Part shown: positions 27,225 through 36,545 of the stretch, in pieces
How positions within the stretch are numbered: the stretch's first letter is position 1
How the letters are laid out: each line of letters starts with the position of its first letter
DNA from: an uncultured Prevotellaceae bacterium
Lineage (GTDB): Bacteria > Bacteroidota > Bacteroidia > Bacteroidales > Bacteroidaceae
DNA length: 64,000 nt
Direction of reading: 5' to 3'
Assembly (NCBI GenBank): GCA_902780635.1
Contig: CACZGH010000020.1
Coordinates: 1-64,000, forward strand
Made by a program: the position numbers and the translations under genes
Notes under the pieces: generated by a model
Databases searched by the model: none
Told to the model about the DNA's origin: nothing
What the model saw: only the letters and a program-made list of their open reading frames with translations

Positions 27225-30200
27225 TTACTTAACCTCTGAGATAATCACCGAACGGCTCATCTGAGGATCGTCGAAATAAAGATTGCCAACACCACCCTTA
27301 GAGTCGAGTACGAGACTATTTGCAGGCACTCCGTATTCTTTCACCAACAGATCATACACATTCTTGGCACGGTTCTCAGCCAAGAAATCGTTACGCTCTG
27401 CAGAACCGGTAGCCTTGTCAGCATAGCCCATCACATTGTATTTCTTGCCAGGGTTCTGCTTGATCATCTGGGCAATAGTGCTCAGGTTCACACGCTCACG
27501 GTTGACAATTTCGGTCTCTCCTATCTCGAAATTGACAAAGTAGGGATAAGTCACCACTTTCTCATCGATGATGGTCTTGGTGGTAGGACCAGGCTGGTTC
27601 TTCAGACGGTCGTTCTCTGCGCGGAGCTTGTTGAGCTCACCGTTCAGACGGTCGATCTCTGCATTGTCTACCACCTTGATGGTTGTAGGAGCGGCAGCGG
27701 CTACTGGGGCCTTGGCCTCATCCTTGCCTTTGAACTTGATGTTCACACCTACCATATAAGTACGTGCCTGAGGATAGTTACCGACATCAACACCAGTCAC
27801 CCAAGGCTCACCGCCAATGGCACTACCATTTTCAGGATCCATTCCCTTGTAGCCAGTGAAGGTCCAGAGGTTCTGAGCTGCGAAATAAACGCGGAGCTGA
27901 TTGAACAGGCTGCTCTTCTTCAACAGACTGGCAAAGTCATAACCTAAAGTCACATTCTGGATACGGTAGTAGGTGGCATCCTCTACATAGATATCAGAAA
28001 CTTGCTGCCAGTTGACACCGATATTACCGGGTTTCAGCATAGGATATTTATTGGATGTGCCTTCACCATGCCAGTAATTAAATACCTCAGTGGTATAGTT
28101 CTCAAACTGTGAGTCGGTGTTCTTACGCCATGAACGAACCACCTCGTTGCCAAACGAACCAAATGTGGTCACAGAAAGGTCGAAACCTTTGTAAGCGGCA
28201 TTGAAGGAGAGACCCAAGGTGAAGTCGGGATGCGGGCTACCTATCTCGGTCTTGTCATCTGCATTGACCACACCATCACCATTCACGTCTACAAATTTCA
28301 GGTCACCAGGAGCAATATTGGAACCTTGCAGAGAATTAGCAGCGTCACCTTTACAGTTCTGAGACAGATATGACTGCAAGTCACTAGCGTTCTGTATCAC
28401 ACCATCAGTCTTAAATCCATAGAAATAACCAATGGGGAAGCCCTCCTGCATACGAGCCATATAACCGGTATTCTGGGCAATCAGGTCATTACCACCATTG
28501 ACAAACTTATTGGCATTATTCACCTCTGTCACTTTGTTCTTGTTGCGGGCAAAGTTGGCATTGATACCATACTTGAATTCACCAATGTTGTCATTCCATC
28601 CAAGGGCTGCTTCAACACCGGTGTTGCGTACTGTACCGGCGTTGGCCCAATAATCATTCTGGCCTACGATAGCCCACAGAGGAACACGCAACAACAGGTC
28701 TTTCGTCTCTTTGAGATACCACTCAAAAGTAGCCGTCAACTTACCTCCCAAGAAACGGGCGTCAAGACCTACGTTGGTCTGCTGTGAAGTCTCCCACTGC
28801 AGATTGGGGTTCTCCATATTGGAGGGGTATCCACCCTGAGTATAGCTGTCTTTGGCGTTGCCAAATGAATACTGACCATAGTCACCGAAAGCGAAGTTGG
28901 CCTTCCACTGGGTCGTAGGCAGGTTGTCGTTACCATTCTGTCCCCAACCGGCACGCAGTTTCAAGAACGAGAGCCAACTGCTGGTGTTCTTCATGAAACC
29001 TTCATTCGAAATCACCCAGCCTGCTGAGAAGGAGGGGAAGTAACCCCACTGATTACCGGGAGCGAAATTGGAAGAACCGTCAGCACGGAAGATTGCCGTA
29101 AACATGTAAGTCTCATTGTAGTCGTAGTTCAAACGACCGAAGTAAGACATCTTGGCACCATAACCACTTGGATAGCCATCAACAACAGCGGAGTTGCGCT
29201 CTGTCATATTATGCATATAAGCATGGATGGCGTCACCGAAGATATTGCCTGAAGCAGTGGCATTGACAGACTCACCATAGTGTGGACGTGTCCTGGAATA
29301 CTCAGTACCTGCCATCACGTCAAAGTGATTCTTTTCTGCAAGGTCGAATCTGTAATTCAATGTATTGACCAAATTCCAGTTCCAACCCAATGAGAGGTTG
29401 TCTGTGGTCTGGTCTGTGGAACGGAAACCACCACTATTGTCATGGATACGGAAGGTGGGGAGGTAGCACCACCAACTGCTGGAATACTGCTTGTAGGAGA
29501 TCTGACCACGATAAACGAGGTTCTTGATAGGCTGGAACTCCAAATAACCTATAGCGCTCAGGTTAAAGCTCTTGCTCTTGTTATTGCCTGCCTGATTGTA
29601 AACAACTGCTGCAATGGGGTTGCTGGTGAAGTTGTTGTAGGGGAACCATCCGTTGGTACCTGATGAAACGATATCATCATACATGAAATATTCGCCATTC
29701 TTATTGTAAACGGGCACACAAGGATTGGCACGCAACATGTTGGAAATGTCGTTAGAATACTGGTTACCAATCTGCACGCCCTGGCTCTGACGATGCTGGT
29801 AATAGAGGTTCTCACCGATCTTCAACACTTCTCTGTCGCCTACCCGATATATGACATGCTCGGAGTTCAAACGGAAAGTGAAACGACGATAGTCTGACTT
29901 CACAGGACCACCAAACACACCATCCTGATACTGATAACCAACACCCATAGAGAATTTGGAGATATCATTACCACCTGACACATTCATAGAATGGTTCGTG
30001 ACAATGGCATTCTTATGACGGAATTCCTCTATCCAGTTGGTGCCTTTGTTGGTGCCATTATTATAAGCAGAAAGCAAGTCAGCATCAATATATCTTGACC
30101 AGTCGTAAAGGCCACCACCTGAGTTGGTGCTTACCAGGTCCATGATGTTCATATACTGCTTGGCATTGAGGGTCTCTGGCATCTTATAGACATTCTGCCA

Positions 30201-30968
30201 TCCCACATTACCATCATAGCTCACTTCCACTTTGCCTGCCTTACCTTGTTTGGTGGTGATCAAAATCACACCATTGGCAGCAGATGAACCGTAGATAGCT
30301 GCAGAAGCGGCATCCTTCAACACGTCGATACGCTCGATATCGGCAGGGTTGATGGAGTTGATGTCACCACCTGCCACACCATCGATGACGTAGATAGGAT
30401 TGGTGCTACTATTGGTACCAGCACCACGGATGTTGATCTTGAAGCCGTCGCCAGGCTGGCCGGATGCAGCCTGGATGTTCACACCAGGTGCCTGACTCTG
30501 CAAAGCACCAAGTGCCTGAGTGGTGTTCAACTTGGCAATGTTCTCACCTTTTACCTCAAGAGTGGCACCGGTGACGAGCTTTTTCTTCTGCACACCGTAA
30601 CCCACGACCACCACTTCATCAAGCACATCGCTGTCCTCTGCCAAGAGGATGGAGAAAGTAGACTGATTGCCCACCACAATCTCCTGGGTCTTGTAGCCAA
30701 TGTAGGTAATCACAAGTGTAGCGCCTGGCTGCACATCGAGAGAAAAGTTACCATCGAAGTCGGTAACTGTACCGTTGTTGGTGCCTTTCTCCATGATGGT
30801 GGCTCCGATCACAGGGCCGGCCGCATCATTGACGACACCACTCACCTTCTTTGTCTGCTGTACCGCTGCAGCGGCCACATGAGACGATGATGCGTAAGCG
30901 GGAGAAAACATTCCCACGCCTAAGCAAGCGCTCATAAGCAGCACTGTCTTTCTGAAATTCAAATTCAT
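27225..30968 (-). CDS. SusC/RagA-type TonB-dependent receptor fused to a C-terminal OmpA domain
   Basis: 1247 residues; the ATG at 30968 places a signal peptide (MNLNFRKTVLLMSACLGVG) first. In order: carboxypeptidase-D-like domain (about 40-125), TonB box and plug with DEVVVVGYG and RIDVLKDAASAAIYG (about 125-245), and a 22-strand barrel closing with TYMVGVNIKF near 1079. An extension follows that ordinary SusC proteins lack: an Ala/Pro linker, a short coiled coil (IDRLNGELNKLRAENDRL, about 1105-1122) and an OmpA-type peptidoglycan-binding domain (about 1135-1240) with NFEIGETEI, GYADKATGS (Asp1184) and LAENRAKNV (Arg1200). It would import a ligand captured by the SusD/SusE partners while being anchored to the cell wall. 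Confidence 0.93.
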   Translation of the reverse strand: MNLNFRKTVLLMSACLGVGMFSPAYASSSHVAAAAVQQTKKVSGVVNDAAGPVIGATIMEKGTNNGTVTDFDGNFSLDVQPGATLVITYIGYKTQEIVVGNQSTFSILLAEDSDVLDEVVVVGYGVQKKKLVTGATLEVKGENIAKLNTTQALGALQSQAPGVNIQAASGQPGDGFKINIRGAGTNSSTNPIYVIDGVAGGDINSINPADIERIDVLKDAASAAIYGSSAANGVILITTKQGKAGKVEVSYDGNVGWQNVYKMPETLNAKQYMNIMDLVSTNSGGGLYDWSRYIDADLLSAYNNGTNKGTNWIEEFRHKNAIVTNHSMNVSGGNDISKFSMGVGYQYQDGVFGGPVKSDYRRFTFRLNSEHVIYRVGDREVLKIGENLYYQHRQSQGVQIGNQYSNDISNMLRANPCVPVYNKNGEYFMYDDIVSSGTNGWFPYNNFTSNPIAAVVYNQAGNNKSKSFNLSAIGYLEFQPIKNLVYRGQISYKQYSSSWWCYLPTFRIHDNSGGFRSTDQTTDNLSLGWNWNLVNTLNYRFDLAEKNHFDVMAGTEYSRTRPHYGESVNATASGNIFGDAIHAYMHNMTERNSAVVDGYPSGYGAKMSYFGRLNYDYNETYMFTAIFRADGSSNFAPGNQWGYFPSFSAGWVISNEGFMKNTSSWLSFLKLRAGWGQNGNDNLPTTQWKANFAFGDYGQYSFGNAKDSYTQGGYPSNMENPNLQWETSQQTNVGLDARFLGGKLTATFEWYLKETKDLLLRVPLWAIVGQNDYWANAGTVRNTGVEAALGWNDNIGEFKYGINANFARNKNKVTEVNNANKFVNGGNDLIAQNTGYMARMQEGFPIGYFYGFKTDGVIQNASDLQSYLSQNCKGDAANSLQGSNIAPGDLKFVDVNGDGVVNADDKTEIGSPHPDFTLGLSFNAAYKGFDLSVTTFGSFGNEVVRSWRKNTDSQFENYTTEVFNYWHGEGTSNKYPMLKPGNIGVNWQQVSDIYVEDATYYRIQNVTLGYDFASLLKKSSLFNQLRVYFAAQNLWTFTGYKGMDPENGSAIGGEPWVTGVDVGNYPQARTYMVGVNIKFKGKDEAKAPVAAAAPTTIKVVDNAEIDRLNGELNKLRAENDRLKNQPGPTTKTIIDEKVVTYPYFVNFEIGETEIVNRERVNLSTIAQMIKQNPGKKYNVMGYADKATGSAERNDFLAENRAKNVYDLLVKEYGVPANSLVLDSKGGVGNLYFDDPQMSRSVIISEVK

Positions 30969-31356
30969 ACTTAAGTATATTAGGTTAAATATAGAAAAAA
31001 ATCCGATAAATTTTAGGTGTACTATATATATCACATATATATTAAGCGGTTGTAATAACATTTCCGTGCAAAGGTAAATTAAAATTAATTAAAACTATAA
31101 TACTTTTTTGACAAATCTTGATACTTTCGTAAAAAAACATAAAAAAATAAAAGCTTTGTGTCAAAAAAGTATTAATTTGAAACCACATTGGCGCTTTCGT
31201 GTAAAACATACACTTATTCTTGAGCGCCGCCCACAAGGTTAATAATTACAAAAAGTTACATGAAGGTCAGTGAAGTAAAGGTAACTTTTCGTATATTTGC
31301 ATCTTTCGGATTTCGAAGCATTTTTTCGAGCATCCATACTCTTTTTGCAGTCATTC
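30969..31356. promoter_or_regulatory. Divergent control region between the SusC-like and flippase genes
   Basis: This 388-nt AT-rich gap has no gene. On the minus strand a -7 box TACCTTTG is at 31076-31069, giving a leader of about 95 nt before the SusC-like start. On the plus strand TATATTTG at 31292-31299 is the likely -7 box of the flippase. Between them lies a perfect 15-bp inverted repeat (31099-31113 and 31159-31173, AATACTTTTTTGACA and its complement) separated by 45 nt, placed upstream of the SusC promoter where an operator or an invertible segment could lie. Confidence 0.6.
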
Positions 31357-32808
31357 ATGACCACCCTCAAAGAAAAAACAGCCAAAGGTCTCCTCTGGGG
31401 AGGCGTAAGCAACGGCATCCTGCAGCTGCTCAATGCGGCCATCGGCATCTTCCTGGCACGCAAACTCTCTCAGGACGACTATGGCATGGTGGGCATGCTG
31501 GCTATCTTCACCGCTTTAGGCACCTCCCTGCAAGAAGGGGGCTTTATCGGAGCGCTCAATAAAAGAAAAAACGCCACTTACAATGATTTCAATGCGGTGT
31601 TTTGGACCAGTGTCGGCATCAGTGTCACCATTTACACCATACTTTTTTTCTGCGCACCTCTCATCGCACGCTTCTACGGGGTAAAAGAACTCACACCCCT
31701 GGCACGCTATATCTTCCTCAGCTTCGTCATCTCCAGCTTCAGCACTGCACCAAGGGCTTATCTCTTCCGCAACATGATGGTGCGCGAGACGTCTATTATG
31801 ACCATCATCAGTCTGGCTGTTTCAGGTGTCGTGGCCATCTGGATGGCTTACCAAGGGATGGCTTACTGGGGTATTGCCACACAAACGGTGGTGTATATCA
31901 CCCTGATAGCCGCACAAAGTTTCTATTTCGCCAAATGGAAACCGTCACTACACGTCGATTTCACGCCGATACGTGAGATGATTGGTTTCAGCAGTCGACT
32001 CATCCTCACCAATGTCTTCAATATCATCAACCAAAATGTCTTCTCAGTCATCCTTGGTAAGATGTACACACCCAAAGTGGTGGGAGACTACACCCAGGCC
32101 AACAAATGGACCACCATGGGTTCGTCGCTCATCTCAAACATGGTCTATGGCATTGCGCAACCCGTCTTTACAAAAGTGGAGGAAGACCGTGACCGGCAAA
32201 AGGCGGTGTTCAGAAAACTCCTCCGTTTCACCGCTTTCATCTGTTTCCCTTTGATGCTGGGACTGGCACTCACAGCAAGGGAGTTCATCGTCATCCTAAT
32301 CACCGAAAAATGGATGGCCAGTGCCGGACTCATGCAGGTGCTATGCGTAGCTGGCGCTTTCCTGCCGATCACGACCCTCTTCTCCAATCTGATTATCAGC
32401 CGCGGGCACTCATCCACTTACATGTGGTGCACCATCACCCTATGTCTCATACAGACCGTCATCGCCATCGTCATGGCTCATTGGGGCATCTATGCCATGG
32501 TGGTGGCATGGACCATCGTCAACATCGCATGGACGGGGGTGTGGCTCAAACTCTCGCAGCGCGAGATCGCCCTCCACGCCAGTGAGTTTGTCAAAGATAT
32601 TTCACCTTATTTTATATTGTCAGTCGTTCTCTGTTGCTTCGCCCATCTCTGCACAGACGGCATCGGTAATATCTATCTGCGCTTCGGTGCAAAAATCGTG
32701 GCTGTCGCCCTGCCCTATATCGGCATTCTGTGGATACTGGGAAGCACCATCCTGAAAGAGAGTGTCAACTACATCTTACCCCATCATAATACTGATACCT
32801 CTCCCTAA
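31357..32808 (+). CDS. MOP-superfamily polysaccharide flippase (Wzx-like)
   Basis: 483 residues with about 12-14 hydrophobic segments. The N-terminal amphipathic start KEKTAKGLLWGGVSNGILQL and LARKLSQDDYGMVGMLAIF are typical of lipid-linked oligosaccharide or O-antigen flippases. The ATG at 31357 was chosen over one at 31297, which overlaps the TATATTTG promoter box. The last five codons (Asp-Thr-Ser-Pro-stop) are supplied by the GC-rich dispersed repeat that follows. It opens a three-gene surface-glycan group with LicD and a glycosyltransferase. Confidence 0.9.
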   Translation: MTTLKEKTAKGLLWGGVSNGILQLLNAAIGIFLARKLSQDDYGMVGMLAIFTALGTSLQEGGFIGALNKRKNATYNDFNAVFWTSVGISVTIYTILFFCAPLIARFYGVKELTPLARYIFLSFVISSFSTAPRAYLFRNMMVRETSIMTIISLAVSGVVAIWMAYQGMAYWGIATQTVVYITLIAAQSFYFAKWKPSLHVDFTPIREMIGFSSRLILTNVFNIINQNVFSVILGKMYTPKVVGDYTQANKWTTMGSSLISNMVYGIAQPVFTKVEEDRDRQKAVFRKLLRFTAFICFPLMLGLALTAREFIVILITEKWMASAGLMQVLCVAGAFLPITTLFSNLIISRGHSSTYMWCTITLCLIQTVIAIVMAHWGIYAMVVAWTIVNIAWTGVWLKLSQREIALHASEFVKDISPYFILSVVLCCFAHLCTDGIGNIYLRFGAKIVAVALPYIGILWILGSTILKESVNYILPHHNTDTSP

Positions 32809-32886
32809 CCCTCCCCAAAAGGGATACCTCTCCCTAACCCTCCCCAAAAGGGATACCTCTCCCTAACCCTCCCCAAAGGGGAGGGA
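32794..32886 (+). repeat. Three tandem copies of the GC-rich repeat
   Basis: A 29-bp unit starting GATACCTCTCCCTAACC begins at 32794, 32823 and 32852. The third copy is complete, with the hairpin CTCCCC-AAA-GGGGAG; the first two stop after CCCCAAAAGG. The first copy supplies the end of the flippase reading frame. Confidence 0.9.
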
Positions 32887-32944
32887 ATTGAAAACCCCAT
32901 CATAGCCCCCCAAAAAGGATGGAATTTGAAAAAACTCATAAGAG

Positions 32945-33754
32945 ATGAAAAATTCATATGTAGAAAAATACAAAGAGGCACATTTGAGAGCCTGCCAGCT
33001 GAAGCAGTTGGAGATCCTGAAGGAAATCGACCGTATCTGCAAAAAACACCATATCGACTACTGGCTCGATGGTGGAACATTGCTCGGTGCGGTGCGCCAC
33101 GGTGGATTCATCCCCTGGGACGATGACATCGATATCGCCATGGGACAAGAGGATATGCAGCGATTTGAGCAAGTGGCCCCCAGCGAACTGCCCGCTCACC
33201 TCTTTTTACAGTCGCCACGCACAGAGCCTAACAGCAAAGAGCCGATTGTCAAAGTGCGCGACCTCAACTCTTTCTATGTGGAACCGGGTGATGATTTTTC
33301 CGCCGACTATCAGAAAGGACTCTATGTCGACATCTTCCCATTCATCAATTATCCCACGGTATCGAAATCTTTCACCAAGCGGTTTGGTCTCGCTGTCTCC
33401 AAAAGCTATTCCATCCTGCACAAACCTCATCATTACTCGTTGCGTGCCACAGCAGAGTGGTGGTGGTTTGGTGCCAAATACCTGATAGCACGCGCTGCTT
33501 GGGCCATCGCTTTCGCCCTCAGGCCTCATGACACTTATATCTCCAATATCCTCATCAACAACGGCTATGGTATCATGCACCGGCAGGACAGCGTGTTCCC
33601 CCTCTCTACCATCCACTTTGAGGACTATGACTTCATGGCGCCTCACAACCCCGACGCCTATCTCACCGACCTCTACCGCAACTATATGGAGATACCGCCG
33701 GTAGAAAAGAGAAAAATCCATTCCGTCATCTTCCTTCATCAACTAGATACCTAA
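32945..33754 (+). CDS. LicD family phosphotransferase, first copy
   Basis: 269 residues with the LicD signature WLDGGTLLGAVRHGGFIPWD followed by DDIDIAM (about 38-64), where the Asp residues bind the metal of the nucleotidyltransferase-like fold. LicD enzymes transfer phosphocholine or a related phospho-alcohol from its CDP form onto a surface glycan. The neighbouring flippase and glycosyltransferase point to glycan modification. The C-terminus (HSVIFLHQLDT) ends in a sequence GATACC that again resembles the head of the GC-rich repeat. Confidence 0.88.
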   Translation: MKNSYVEKYKEAHLRACQLKQLEILKEIDRICKKHHIDYWLDGGTLLGAVRHGGFIPWDDDIDIAMGQEDMQRFEQVAPSELPAHLFLQSPRTEPNSKEPIVKVRDLNSFYVEPGDDFSADYQKGLYVDIFPFINYPTVSKSFTKRFGLAVSKSYSILHKPHHYSLRATAEWWWFGAKYLIARAAWAIAFALRPHDTYISNILINNGYGIMHRQDSVFPLSTIHFEDYDFMAPHNPDAYLTDLYRNYMEIPPVEKRKIHSVIFLHQLDT

Positions 33755-33786
33755 GTTCACCTCTCACCGCCACCCCTCACCCTTAT

Positions 33787-33826
33787 TTACTAATTCCTAA
33801 TTACTATTTACTAATTCCTAATTTCC
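33787..33826 (+). repeat. TTACTAATTCCTAATT word repeat
   Basis: Two direct copies of TTTACTAATTCCTAATT lie in the gap before the glycosyltransferase gene. Similar AT words occur upstream of the nucleotidyltransferase and second LicD genes. Confidence 0.6.
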
Positions 33827-33829
33827 CCC

Positions 33830-34849
33830 ATGCTCCCTCCTTCAAAAATCGATATCTCTGTTCTGATTCTGTTTTTCAACCGTCCCGACCATCTCAGTCA
33901 GGTATTCGCCGAAGTGAAAAAGGCCAGGCCCGCACGCCTCTTTCTCTATCAGGACGGGCCGCGCGGAGAACGTGACATGCCGGGCATAGAGGCTTGCCGA
34001 AAAGTGGTGGAAGACATCGACTGGCAATGCGAGGTACACAGAAAATACCAGGAGCGCAACTTCGGCTGCGACCCCTCAGAATACTTGTCGCAGAAATGGG
34101 CCTTCTCCATTACAGACAAATGTATCGTCTTGGAAGATGATGACGTGCCAGCGCAGTCATTCTTCCCGTTTTGCAAAGAGATGCTCGACCGTTATGAGCA
34201 TGACGAACGCATCTCAATGGTATCTGGATTTAACGTGGATGAGGTGTCGCCCGATGTGCCCGACAGCTATTTCTTCACCTCCACCTTCTCCATCTGGGGA
34301 TGGGCATCCTGGCGGCGAGTCATTGACCAATGGGAGGGCGACTATGCTTTCCTCAACGACCCCTATCATGTGCATCAGCTGGAAGCATTGGTGAAAGAAA
34401 GGAAATATCGAAGCGACTTCATGAGAATGTGCCGCCATCACCATGATAGTGGGAAAGAGTATTATGAGAGCATTTTCTGGGCCAACAACTTATTAAGTTC
34501 CACCCTTGCCATCATACCCACCAAAAACATGATCAACAACTTAGGCCTCTCTGCCGATAGCACCCACTTCGCTGGAAGCATCAAGACCACACCAAAAGGA
34601 TACCGCCGTATCTTCACCATGCAGAGACATGAAACGGAGTTTCCACTCCGTCATCCCAAATATGTGATCGAAAATGTGGATTACAAAGAGCGGCTCTACA
34701 AAACCTATGCCTGGGGACACCCATGGATCAAGGTATGCCGTTCCTTTGAGGAACTCTGGCTCAACCTCAAATACGGACAATTCAAAAACATCTGGAATTC
34801 TTTCCTCCGCCGCCTCAACAAATGGCTGGGGAAAGACCAGTATCGGTAA
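33830..34849 (+). CDS. GT-A glycosyltransferase, HlpA-like
   Basis: 339 residues. The N-terminal segment ISVLILFFNRPDHLSQVF and the sequence CIVLEDDDVPAQSFFPFC, with the DDD metal motif near residue 101, indicate a GT-A sugar transferase. The segment TFSIWGWASWRRVIDQWEGD is typical of proteins annotated as hemolytic protein HlpA-like glycosyltransferases. It is soluble with no membrane helix and would act on the cytoplasmic face. Its position after the flippase and LicD genes suggests the same surface glycan pathway; donor and acceptor sugars are unknown. Confidence 0.82.
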   Translation: MLPPSKIDISVLILFFNRPDHLSQVFAEVKKARPARLFLYQDGPRGERDMPGIEACRKVVEDIDWQCEVHRKYQERNFGCDPSEYLSQKWAFSITDKCIVLEDDDVPAQSFFPFCKEMLDRYEHDERISMVSGFNVDEVSPDVPDSYFFTSTFSIWGWASWRRVIDQWEGDYAFLNDPYHVHQLEALVKERKYRSDFMRMCRHHHDSGKEYYESIFWANNLLSSTLAIIPTKNMINNLGLSADSTHFAGSIKTTPKGYRRIFTMQRHETEFPLRHPKYVIENVDYKERLYKTYAWGHPWIKVCRSFEELWLNLKYGQFKNIWNSFLRRLNKWLGKDQYR

Positions 34850-34865
34850 GGTCATAAGGCATCAC

Positions 34866-34898
34866 CATCCCCTCCCCTTTGGGGAGGGTTAAGGAGAA
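34866..34898 (-). repeat. GC-rich palindromic repeat after the nadD stop codon
   Basis: Hairpin 34870-34877 with 34881-34888 (loop TTT) follows the nadD stop codon on the minus strand by about 13 nt of the same TTCTCCTTAACC-type head. It also lies downstream of the converging glycosyltransferase and may end both transcripts. Confidence 0.8.
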
Positions 34899-34901
34899 GT
34901 T

Positions 34902-35468
34902 TCAATACCATTTTTCCACCAACGGAATAATGGCTTTAGGCACCATGTCATCGATAGGCAGACCGTCATGAACTCGCTGACGGATCTCGGTGCTGCTGAT
35001 ATTAATCAGACGGGTGCGCACGAGACGCACATTGGCAGGAAGTTGCTGACGGTCGATTTTGGAGCCTTTGCGCGGATAGATGGCTATTTCGTATTGTGCG
35101 AGTATTTTGTCATGCTCATACCAATGATCAAAACGCTCCCAGTTGTCACCACCTACCAACAATGTGAACCGACGGTCGGGGTAAGCTGCCGACAACGCCT
35201 GCAGCGTATTCCAGGTATAGGAAGGCTTCGGCAGATGAAACTCAAAGTCTGACGCTATCAGACCCTTTTTCCCCTCCAAAGCCAACCGTACCATATCCAG
35301 ACGCTTGTCATCATCCAGCAGGTCCGATTCTTGCTTCCACGGATTCTGAGGCGTGACCAAAAACCACACCTCATCAAGTCCTGTCTCCCTCAACAATTTG
35401 GAAGCCAAGGCGACATGTCCTTTATGAATCGGGTTGAAAGACCCGCCAAATAGTCCTGTCTTGATCAT
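34902..35468 (-). CDS. nadD: Nicotinate-nucleotide adenylyltransferase
   Basis: Adenylates nicotinic acid mononucleotide in NAD synthesis. The nucleotidyltransferase motif GGSFNPIHKGH is at residues 8-18 and the C-terminal ISSTEIRQRV motif is present. Length 188 is normal. Its start overlaps the gmk stop codon (ATGA), consistent with the conserved yicC-gmk-nadD order in this phylum. Confidence 0.95.
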   Translation of the reverse strand: MIKTGLFGGSFNPIHKGHVALASKLLRETGLDEVWFLVTPQNPWKQESDLLDDDKRLDMVRLALEGKKGLIASDFEFHLPKPSYTWNTLQALSAAYPDRRFTLLVGGDNWERFDHWYEHDKILAQYEIAIYPRKGSKIDRQQLPANVRLVRTRLINISSTEIRQRVHDGLPIDDMVPKAIIPLVEKWY

Positions 35469-36490
35469 AAGTTGAGCGCTTCTTTCACCACCCGATACAC
35501 ATTGGCTTTGGCTTGCTCTAAGTCATCGTTCACGACGATGACATCAAACTGGTCTGCAAAAGTCAGTTCATACGCTGCTTTGGCAACACGGGCCTCGATA
35601 GCCTCAGGGGTGTCAGTGCCACGGTTGACAAGACGCTGGCGCAGCACCTCGACCGATGGGGGCTGGATGAAGATGCTCAGTGCTTGGTCGCCATAATGTT
35701 TCTTGATATTGCAACCACCTTTCACATCCACGTCGAAGACTACATTTTGGCCTGCTGCTATCTGCCGCTCCACCTGCTCTTTCAAGGTGCCATAAAAACG
35801 GTCCTGGTACACTTCTTCATACTCCAAAAACTCGTCATTCTCTATTTTCTGACGAAACTCCTCAGGTGTAAGAAAAAAATACTCCACGCCATTCTGCTCC
35901 GTACCACGTGGCGCCCTACTGGTGCAACTGACAGAGAAATACAGATTCAGCTCTGGATGTTCCGTCATCAGCCAGTTGATCAACGTACTCTTCCCGCTCC
36001 CACTCGGTGCGGAAAAGATAAACCTCCCCCGCCCCCTCCGAAGGAGGGGAGAAGCATCCTCATGATGGCCATTGACGGAAACATTTTGGTCGATAGATTG
36101 TTTTTCTGATTGTTCTTGCATTGTATTCTTAATGATTTGAATGACTTTGTCTGTTTGATTCAACACTTCGGAATTAGTAAATCGGAGAACTGTATAACCT
36201 ATACTTTCCAAATATCGAGTTCTCTCTTCATCCTCCTTCATTTTTATTGCATCGGAGTGACATTCGCCGTCCACTTCAATAATGAGCTTTTTTGATAAGC
36301 AAATGAAATCTGGTATATAACCATATACAGGATGTTGACGACGAAAACGGTCACCCAACTCGCCATTACGCAAAAAAAGCCAAAGTTTTCTTTCTGCATC
36401 TGTAGGATGTTGTCTGTTCCATCTAGCTCTCTCTAGAAGTAAGTGATAAGTCGCCTTATCCGTTGTCTCATATCCATATTTCATCCTCAT
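35465..36490 (-). CDS. gmk: DUF559 endonuclease-like domain fused to guanylate kinase
   Basis: 341 residues in one intact frame. Residues 1-122 form a DUF559 (Vsr-like PD-(D/E)XK) domain with HPTDAERKLWLFLR, FRRQHPVYGYIPDF (Asp61), LIIEVDGECH (Glu72) and TVLRFTNSEVL. Residues 155-341 are guanylate kinase with the P-loop FSAPSGSGKST (159-169), the GMP-binding SCTSRAPRG segment and normal length. The linker SPLLRRGRGR is encoded by a copy of the GC-rich palindromic repeat, which replaces the normal gmk start. An internal ATG at 36121 (Met124) could yield kinase alone. GMK is essential, so the kinase part must be functional. Confidence 0.9.
   Translation of the reverse strand: MRMKYGYETTDKATYHLLLERARWNRQHPTDAERKLWLFLRNGELGDRFRRQHPVYGYIPDFICLSKKLIIEVDGECHSDAIKMKEDEERTRYLESIGYTVLRFTNSEVLNQTDKVIQIIKNTMQEQSEKQSIDQNVSVNGHHEDASPLLRRGRGRFIFSAPSGSGKSTLINWLMTEHPELNLYFSVSCTSRAPRGTEQNGVEYFFLTPEEFRQKIENDEFLEYEEVYQDRFYGTLKEQVERQIAAGQNVVFDVDVKGGCNIKKHYGDQALSIFIQPPSVEVLRQRLVNRGTDTPEAIEARVAKAAYELTFADQFDVIVVNDDLEQAKANVYRVVKEALNL
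36021..36055 (+). repeat. GC-rich palindromic repeat inside the DUF559-gmk frame
   Basis: CCCTCC-GAA-GGAGGG with an AACCTCCCCCGCC tail, oriented opposite to the copy at 36546-36580. It encodes the linker between the two domains. Confidence 0.8.
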
Positions 36491-36545
36491 CTCATTTTCA
36501 TCCCCTTACTTAAGTTCTCACCTCTCTCCACTTGTTAGAGTTTAC

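Noticed and set aside
27225..27728. Separate ompA gene or frameshift artefact at the end of the SusC-like gene
   Set aside because: The frame is continuous without stop or internal start and has a clean linker and coiled coil, so a genuine fusion is the simpler reading, pending assembly check.
32794..32886. CRISPR-like array
   Set aside because: Units are directly adjacent 29-bp tandem copies without unique spacers and match a dispersed palindromic repeat.
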